Made by a program: the position numbers and the translations under genes
The notes under the pieces: model-generated
The model's input: the letters and a program-made list of their open reading frames with translations, nothing else
Databases searched by the model: none
What the model was told of the DNA's origin: nothing
Origin: an uncultured Pseudomonadota bacterium
Lineage (GTDB): Bacteria; Pseudomonadota; Alphaproteobacteria; Rs-D84
Length of the DNA stretch: 11,306 bases
Direction of reading: 5' to 3'
Assembly (NCBI GenBank): GCA_945483255.1
Contig: CALYRP010000016.1
Location: forward strand, 1 to 11,306
In this document: positions 7,032-11,306 of the stretch, in pieces
Position numbering within the stretch: the first letter of the stretch is position 1
Layout: each line of letters starts with the position of its first letter

Positions 7032-7043
7032 GCCCAGAAGGAT
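7032..7043 (-). repeat. 12-bp copy of the tRNA-Arg 3' end
   Basis: The minus strand reads ATCCTTCTGGGC, identical to 12 bases of the T-arm and acceptor end of the tRNA-Arg gene at 7196-7272, and in the same orientation. The match fades on either side. It may be a trace of an old attachment site or tRNA duplication, or chance. A small hairpin GGCAT/ATGCC (7050-7062) follows. Confidence 0.35.
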
Positions 7044-7068
7044 ACGCTTGGCATAAAATGCCTGCGCG

Positions 7069-7151
7069 GCAACCGTGACGATTACACTGCGTTCTAATTG
7101 TGTAATCTACTTGTTGTCGAACCCTTTGGCCGGGTTCAAATCCTTGGTTGC
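7069..7151. repeat. Foldable element B sharing its head with element A
   Basis: GCAACC (7069-7074) pairs with GGTTGC (7146-7151). Inside are a perfect 8-bp hairpin GATTACAC/GTGTAATC (7080-7087 with 7100-7107) and a perfect 6-bp hairpin GAACCC/GGGTTC (7119-7124 with 7132-7137). The first 15 bases repeat those of element A. The stem can be extended by GCGC (7064-7067) with GCGC if G-U pairs are allowed. The segment GGGTTCAAATCC looks like a tRNA T-arm, but a standard D-arm and anticodon arm cannot be drawn, so I do not call a tRNA. Confidence 0.5.
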
Positions 7152-7156
7152 GCATG

Positions 7157-7195
7157 GAATAAAAAAACACGGTATAAAACCGTGTCGTTTTATTC
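7157..7195 (-). terminator. Rho-independent terminator of the tRNA-Arg transcript
   Basis: Reading on the minus strand, ACACGGT (7167-7173) pairs with ACCGTGT (7179-7185) and is followed by a run of seven T residues. An outer AT stem (7157-7164 with 7188-7195) extends it across a two-base internal loop. It ends directly beside the encoded CCA of tRNA-Arg. The core is nearly the same as in the terminator at 5643-5694. Confidence 0.88.
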
Positions 7196-7272
7196 TGGCG
7201 CGCCCAGAAGGATTCGAACCCTCAACCTTCTGATCCGTAGTCAGATGCTCTATCCAATTGAGCCATGGGCGC
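7196..7272 (-). tRNA. tRNA-Arg (anticodon ACG) with encoded CCA
   Basis: The minus strand folds into a full cloverleaf: acceptor GCGCCCA/TGGGCGC, D-arm GCTC...GAGC with AATTGGATA loop, anticodon stem TCTGA/TCAGA around CTACGGA, T-arm GAGGG/CCTTC around TTCGAAT, discriminator G and genomic CCA at 7196-7198. Anticodon ACG (7236-7238) reads CGN arginine codons after A34 is deaminated to inosine by TadA. It lies 25 bases behind the thymidine kinase gene on the same strand, with its own likely promoter and its own terminator. Confidence 0.97.
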
Positions 7273-7284
7273 ATAACAAGATAT

Positions 7285-7312
7285 ATTTTATCCTTTTTTA
7301 TTCAGATTGCAA
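7285..7312 (-). promoter_or_regulatory. Putative promoter of tRNA-Arg inside the tdk 3' end
   Basis: On the minus strand TTGCAA (7307-7312) and TAAAAT (7285-7290) are 16 bases apart, matching 4/6 and 5/6. Transcription would begin near 7278, about six bases before the mature tRNA 5' end. The -35 box lies within the last codons of the thymidine kinase gene. Confidence 0.5.
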
Positions 7313-7927
7313 GTATTTATTTAATTTTTTGTAATCTGTTGCGATATAGTGCGCCAAAGATAAATCGCCATCGTACAATTTATGAAAATGTTTGCGACAC
7401 ACAGATTTATATTGCGATGCGCCAACTTCTACCTGATTACCACCACGAATAATATTTCCGTCTTTGTCAAATCGTATATGGTGCGAAGCCATCGCTGAAC
7501 AACGTGGAATTTCACAAACGGTTTCCATTTGATGTATTTCATCCGCTTCGGCTAATAATTTTGCAGATGCAGGGAACAAATCGCCGTTGCTGTCCACTTT
7601 CAAGCCATAACAAAATATTGTGATTTTAGAATTGTCTGCGATTTTAACCAGTTTGTCGATATCACTTGGTGCAAAAAATTGGACTTCATCAACCAATATG
7701 AATTGTGTCCCATGTTTCGGCATGTAATTGTCCAGGTTTTTTAATGCATATGCTTTTGTGCGAATACCAATGCGTGAAACGATATCAGTTGCAGAATCGC
7801 GATTGTCTGTGGCAGGTTTAATGGCTTCCCATTTGTTTTCTGTGCGAACAAAATTAAATGCGTTGATTCCCAATTGTGCAGATTTAGATGATGCCATCAC
7901 GCCATAATAAAAATGTAATTTTGCCAT
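7298..7927 (-). CDS. tdk: Thymidine kinase (type II)
   Basis: The enzyme phosphorylates thymidine to dTMP with ATP, a salvage route into DNA precursors in the cytoplasm. The 209 residues match the family along their whole length. The P-loop region is YGVMASSKSAQL (residues 8-19, with Ser in place of the Gly before the Lys). The Walker B-like DEVQFF (80-85) carries the catalytic Glu81. The motif CYGLKVDSNGDLFPAS (106-121) and the substrate loop GNQVEVGASQYKSVCRKHF (163-181) are present. Zinc ligands are Cys138, Cys143, Cys177 and His180. The start follows AAGGAAAGG at good spacing. It shares a short intergenic region with the divergent M23 peptidase gene and is followed by tRNA-Arg with no terminator between, so read-through into the tRNA is possible. 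Confidence 0.95.
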   Translation of the reverse strand: MAKLHFYYGVMASSKSAQLGINAFNFVRTENKWEAIKPATDNRDSATDIVSRIGIRTKAYALKNLDNYMPKHGTQFILVDEVQFFAPSDIDKLVKIADNSKITIFCYGLKVDSNGDLFPASAKLLAEADEIHQMETVCEIPRCSAMASHHIRFDKDGNIIRGGNQVEVGASQYKSVCRKHFHKLYDGDLSLAHYIATDYKKLNKYLQSE

Positions 7928-7976
7928 TTGTTGTGCCTTTCCTTGGTTTTTTCTCTCGCGACTTCCTGTTGGTGAT

Positions 7977-8006
7977 ATATAAGCAAAAAATCATATATCT
8001 GGTCAA
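7977..8006 (-). promoter_or_regulatory. Putative promoter of the thymidine kinase gene
   Basis: On the minus strand TTGACC (8001-8006) and TTATAT (7977-7982) are 18 bases apart, a good -35 and a fair -10. The leader would be about 43 bases and carries the ribosome binding site. Confidence 0.5.
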
Positions 8007-8033
8007 GAAAGATTTCTTTTTTATCAATAAAAA

Positions 8034-8042
8034 TGATATAAT
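8034..8042 (+). promoter_or_regulatory. Extended -10 promoter for a leaderless M23 peptidase mRNA
   Basis: TGATATAAT is a perfect extended -10 element (TGnTATAAT, with TATAAT at 8037-8042); no good -35 is visible. The expected start of transcription, about seven bases downstream, coincides with the ATG at 8049. No Shine-Dalgarno sequence lies between, so the mRNA probably has little or no leader. Confidence 0.55.
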
Positions 8043-8048
8043 ACTGTT

Positions 8049-8840
8049 ATGAACAAATATGTTTTTACATTTTTGTTGGGTGTTTTTTGTGCATTGTCTG
8101 TTCGTGCGGACAGTTTTTTAACCGCCCAATCATTTCCTAAAACTTTTGAAGATTTATCTTTCTTTGACAGGATGGAATTAAAAACCGCAGATTATGAATT
8201 ATATCGTCCGGTATATGAAAACGGTATCTGTGTTAAAAATTGCGCCTATGCCGGATTGAATATTGAATATGAAACAGAAAAAAGTGAAACTGATACACAA
8301 AATGCAATTGAACAATCAAAAAAATATGAACAAATGGTGCAATTACCCGTCAATACCCAAACAATAGTGAACACGGTTGAAGGCTTTGCGTCTGGGCATC
8401 CGACATGTAAAAACAGAAACAGTGCAATACCAGTGGGACAACGGGCACCTTGGGGTGAACCTGTTGCAGGCTATCCACGTATATCATCACCATATGGACC
8501 ACGAACATTACAAGGCAAACAAAGCTTTCATGATGGTATTGATTATGCAGTTGTTGTGGGAACACCGGTGTATGCCACCGCGGATGGTTATGTTGTGCGC
8601 GTTATAAATGATGGAACTTGCGGGTTGGGATTGCGTATTAAACATGGTGATGGCACCCAAACAATATATTGCCATCTTAGTAAGCAAATGGTTGCATCTG
8701 GTGAAAATGTTGGGGCGGGGTGCCAGGTGGGCTTGTCTGGTAATACCGGACATTCAACAGGACCGCATTTACATTATGGTATGCGCGACGCGAATGGTAA
8801 TAAAATCAATCCATCAGAATATACAAAACGCGCAAAATAA
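8049..8840 (+). CDS. Secreted M23-family (LytM-like) metallopeptidase
   Basis: This is a predicted zinc endopeptidase or LytM-domain protein acting on peptidoglycan cross-links in the periplasm. The 263 residues begin with a signal peptide (MNKYVFTFLLGVFCALSVRA, cleavage after residue 20). The N-terminal region (21-135) is not recognisable. The M23 domain runs from about 140 to 258. Its zinc ligands are in HDGID (His161, Asp165) and GPHLH (His242), with catalytic His209 in YCHL and His240. All key residues are present, so an active enzyme is expected rather than a degenerate regulator. Cysteines at 61, 65, 120, 191, 208 and 225 suggest disulfides. No ribosome binding site precedes the ATG, but the signal peptide requires this start and a promoter lies just upstream. 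The gene runs into the Smr gene tail to tail with no gap. Confidence 0.92.
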   Translation: MNKYVFTFLLGVFCALSVRADSFLTAQSFPKTFEDLSFFDRMELKTADYELYRPVYENGICVKNCAYAGLNIEYETEKSETDTQNAIEQSKKYEQMVQLPVNTQTIVNTVEGFASGHPTCKNRNSAIPVGQRAPWGEPVAGYPRISSPYGPRTLQGKQSFHDGIDYAVVVGTPVYATADGYVVRVINDGTCGLGLRIKHGDGTQTIYCHLSKQMVASGENVGAGCQVGLSGNTGHSTGPHLHYGMRDANGNKINPSEYTKRAK

Positions 8841-9212
8841 TTAATCGTGTTTTTTATGAAATTTAACAGCAAAGCTGCCATTATTTAGTGCGTGATATGA
8901 TTCAATGTGTGGACTTAAAATGCTGTCGTTTGCCCATTGTTGAAATTTAGTTTTTAATATGCCGCTGGCCCCGGTTATGACGGTTGCAGTGCGTGTGCCA
9001 TCTGTGACAATATGTTCCAGCATTTGCCATGCTTCTTCTTCGGTGTGATTATGAAAATCAATTGTGGTGTGCGCTGGGGGCGGTGTGTTTTCTTTTGGAA
9101 TTCGTGTTGACAGGTGTAATTCAGAACGAACAGATTTTTTCGTGGATATATCATCGGGGACGAAATCGTCCCCAATCATATTTGCGATATCTTTGTCGTT
9201 TAATTGTTTCAT
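8841..9212 (-). CDS. Small Smr-domain protein
   Basis: This is a 123-residue protein with a C-terminal Smr (small MutS-related) domain, a fold linked to DNA or RNA nicking in several families. The domain shows a LDxH-like motif as TIDFHNHTEEEA (50-61), the VITGASG motif (78-84, where TGxG is usual) and a degenerate GG-x-GA motif as NNGSFAVKF (110-118). The first 45 residues are polar, possibly disordered. Because the TGxG and GGxGA glycines are only partly kept, catalytic activity is uncertain. The ATG at 9210-9212 shares one base with the alaS stop (TAATG) and has only a weak ribosome site, so translation is probably coupled to alaS. A longer reading to 9332 would lie inside alaS and is rejected. 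The role beside alaS is unknown. Confidence 0.8.
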   Translation of the reverse strand: MKQLNDKDIANMIGDDFVPDDISTKKSVRSELHLSTRIPKENTPPPAHTTIDFHNHTEEEAWQMLEHIVTDGTRTATVITGASGILKTKFQQWANDSILSPHIESYHALNNGSFAVKFHKKHD

Positions 9213-11290
9213 TATTCTGCCAATGTTCCAACAGACATTGTTATACGTCTGATACCAGAACTGATAGATTTTTCTTTGTTGATACGCGCCTTGATAATTT
9301 CGCCAGTGTGATAAATATGTGCGCCGCCACATAATTCACATGAAACATCGCCCGCAGTTATAACGCGAACCGTATCGCCATATTTTTCACCAAACAATGC
9401 CATTGCACCACGCGCTTTTGCAGATTCAATATCCATTTCTTCGTGGGCGACCGGCATATCTGCGTTAATCCATTCGTTAACCAAATCTTCGACGGCTTGT
9501 TTTTCTTCTGCAGTCATTGCGCGACCAAATGAAAAATCAAAACGCACAGAATCAGGTGCAACCTTGGAACCGCGTTGTTCTACATCTTCATTTAATACGC
9601 GGCGCAGGGCGGCTTGTAATAAATGGGTCGCAGTATGTGCGCGCGCAGTTTGTTGACGGTTTTGTTGGTTGATTTCAGGCATAACCTTATCGCCAACAGA
9701 AATTGGCGCGACCAAAGTCCCTTTGTGAATAACAACATTGCCAACACGATTTGTTTCAGAAACATTCATAACAATATTATCGCCGATTTTGAAAACGCCG
9801 CTGTCGCCAACTTGGCCGCCTTGGGTGCCATAAAATGGCGTGTGGTCTAACGCAATTTCGACATTGTCATTGGCATCGGCAGATTTTACAAATTCTTCGC
9901 CACGCAATATTGCCAAAACAGTAGCAGGACTAGAAGTTTTTGTTTCGTATTTTTCTGTATCATTGGTATCTGGCAAATCGTTTTGTGATTCCCAGAAAAT
10001 ACGTGTTCCGCGTGTGTCAGCACGTGAACGTTCTTTTTGTTCCTTCATACATTTTTCAAATGCCGCAACATCAACATTTATGTTTTTGTCGCGCAAAATC
10101 ATTTGGGTTAAATCAAGTGGAAATCCATATGTATCAAATAATTTAAACGCGATATCACCCGGCAGCATATTATTATTAACCTTTGGTAATTCGGTTTCCA
10201 GTAATTTCATGCCGTTTTGTAACATGTCAGCGAAAGAATTTTCTTCGTTCTTGATAATTTCAACAACGTGCGCTTCTTGTGTTTTTAATTCAGGATACGC
10301 AGCACCCATCTCTTTAACCAATGCAGGATAAAGCGCAGATAATAACGCACCACGATGCCCCAATATTTGTCCATGACGCATTGCACGGCGCAATATTCTG
10401 CGAATTACATAACCGCGGTCAGCGTTGCTTGGGATAACGCCGTCGGCAATTGCAAAACCAACAGCACGCAAATGGTCTGTGATAACTTTGAAACTGGATT
10501 TGTTTTCATCTGTTTCGCGAACACCTGTTAAATCAGATACAGCCTGTTTAAGATTTACAAATAAATCAGTATCATAATTATCTAATTTATTTTGCATAAT
10601 AGATGCGAATCTTTCAAGACCTGCGCCGGTATCAACATTTTGTTTTGGCAATGGTGTTAAAACACCGTTTGCATCACGATCGTATTGCATAAATACATCA
10701 TTCCAGATTTCAACAAATCTGCCGCCGTCTTCATCTGGGGTGCCGGGCAAACCACCTGGAATATCTGGGCCAAAATCATAGTGCATTTCGGTACATGGTC
10801 CACATGGCCCGGTTTCACCAGCCGACCACCAATTGGCTTTATCAAGACGAATTGCATCTTTGCCGGTAATTTTTTTCCAGATTTGTGTTGCTTCGTCATC
10901 GCTTATGTGTGTTGTTACAACAATTCTGTTTGGATCCAGACCGAAAACCTTGGTCAATAATTCCCAAGACATTTCGATTGCGCCTTCTTTGAAATAATCG
11001 CCAAAAGACCAATTCCCCATCATTTCAAAGAATGTATGATGACGACCGTCAAAACCAACATCTTCCAAATCATTGTGTTTGCCACCTGCGCGAATACATT
11101 TTTGAACATCCGCCACGCGTGGAGCAAATGCAGGTTCTGTACCTTGTAAAATACCTTTCCATGGAACCATTCCTGCAACAGTAAACAACAATGTTGGATC
11201 ATTAGGAATCAATGATGCAGATGGAACAATTGTGTGTCCTTTGGATTCAAAATAATCTAAAAATAATTTTCTGATTTCATTATAAGTCAT
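9212..11290 (-). CDS. alaS: Alanyl-tRNA synthetase lacking the C-Ala domain
   Basis: The enzyme charges tRNA-Ala with alanine and clears mischarged Ser- and Gly-tRNA-Ala. The class II catalytic core is complete: RAGGKHNDLEDVG (67-79), HHTFFEMMGNWSFGDYF (84-100), ETGPCGPCTEMHYD (159-172), DTGAGLERF (220-228) and DRGYVIRRILRRA (291-303). The editing domain has the zinc motif HTATH (His552, His556) with Cys654 and His658. Usual bacterial enzymes are about 870-880 residues; this one ends at 692, just after the editing domain (GIRRITMSVGTLAE). The C-Ala domain, which helps in dimerisation and tRNA binding, is absent and not encoded in another frame. The usual CGGTH reads CGGAH (Ala657). The start has AAGGAAA upstream, inside the window edge. 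The promoter lies outside the window. The stop overlaps the Smr gene start. Confidence 0.95.
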   Translation of the reverse strand: MTYNEIRKLFLDYFESKGHTIVPSASLIPNDPTLLFTVAGMVPWKGILQGTEPAFAPRVADVQKCIRAGGKHNDLEDVGFDGRHHTFFEMMGNWSFGDYFKEGAIEMSWELLTKVFGLDPNRIVVTTHISDDEATQIWKKITGKDAIRLDKANWWSAGETGPCGPCTEMHYDFGPDIPGGLPGTPDEDGGRFVEIWNDVFMQYDRDANGVLTPLPKQNVDTGAGLERFASIMQNKLDNYDTDLFVNLKQAVSDLTGVRETDENKSSFKVITDHLRAVGFAIADGVIPSNADRGYVIRRILRRAMRHGQILGHRGALLSALYPALVKEMGAAYPELKTQEAHVVEIIKNEENSFADMLQNGMKLLETELPKVNNNMLPGDIAFKLFDTYGFPLDLTQMILRDKNINVDVAAFEKCMKEQKERSRADTRGTRIFWESQNDLPDTNDTEKYETKTSSPATVLAILRGEEFVKSADANDNVEIALDHTPFYGTQGGQVGDSGVFKIGDNIVMNVSETNRVGNVVIHKGTLVAPISVGDKVMPEINQQNRQQTARAHTATHLLQAALRRVLNEDVEQRGSKVAPDSVRFDFSFGRAMTAEEKQAVEDLVNEWINADMPVAHEEMDIESAKARGAMALFGEKYGDTVRVITAGDVSCELCGGAHIYHTGEIIKARINKEKSISSGIRRITMSVGTLAE

Positions 11291-11306
11291 AATATTTTTC
11301 CTTTTG

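Noticed and set aside
7064..7154. Possible 91-base class II tRNA on the plus strand
   Set aside because: An acceptor stem with two G-U pairs and a TTCAAAT T-loop can be drawn, but there is a T-stem mismatch, no D-loop GG and no proper anticodon arm.
6910..7170. Minus-strand frame of 86 codons across the repeat region
   Set aside because: It is made of the two palindromic elements and the edge of the terminator, and has no ribosome site or recognisable domain.
9840..10331. 163-codon plus-strand frame opposite alaS
   Set aside because: It is the antisense shadow of a strongly conserved gene, with no domain or translation signal of its own.
1..11306. CRISPR array, transposase, prophage or defence genes
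   Set aside because: No regularly spaced repeats, no transposase or integrase motifs and no known defence domains were seen on either strand.

Overview
The window looks like a chromosomal segment of a low-GC alphaproteobacterium, probably a gut- or host-associated lineage. No species can be assigned from the sequence alone. The grounds are AT-rich codon use in every gene, a short helix-turn-helix protein of a type typical of alphaproteobacteria (motif LDPTTFNKSKR), a Gram-negative three-part efflux system, a secreted cysteine-rich repeat protein of a kind I associate with uncultured gut Alphaproteobacteria, and compact gene packing. The segment is mostly ordinary chromosome; no phage, transposase, CRISPR array or toxin system is visible.

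Layout. Positions 1-604 hold a possible 66-residue protein of unknown function (+) with its own promoter, followed by a degraded tRNA-Asn-like fragment (-). A small HTH regulator (605-889, -) is transcribed divergently from a four-gene operon (1172-5642, +): a TolC-family outer-membrane channel, a MacA-type periplasmic adaptor, a MacB-type ATPase and a separate MacB-type permease. The four genes overlap or nearly touch, and together they would form a complete pump from cytoplasm to exterior. The operon ends in a perfect 24-bp hairpin that begins directly after the last stop codon and also contains the stop codon of the next, convergent gene.

That gene (5682-6824, -) encodes a secreted protein with 28 cysteines and three related repeats. 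Behind it lies a gene-free stretch (6825-7195) with two foldable repeat elements that share a 15-bp head, plus a copy of the terminator core used at the end of the efflux operon. Next come tRNA-Arg(ACG) with encoded CCA and thymidine kinase (both -). A divergent promoter region then serves thymidine kinase (-) and a secreted M23 peptidase (+). The M23 peptidase mRNA may be leaderless.

The right end carries alaS followed by a small Smr-domain gene (both -), coupled by a TAATG stop/start overlap. The alanyl-tRNA synthetase stops at 692 residues, directly after the editing domain, so it lacks the whole C-Ala domain. The M23 gene and the Smr gene converge with no base between their stop codons. 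The most unusual items are the shortened alanyl-tRNA synthetase with its Smr partner, the paired repeat elements near tRNA-Arg, the tRNA-Asn fragment, and the cysteine-rich secreted protein.
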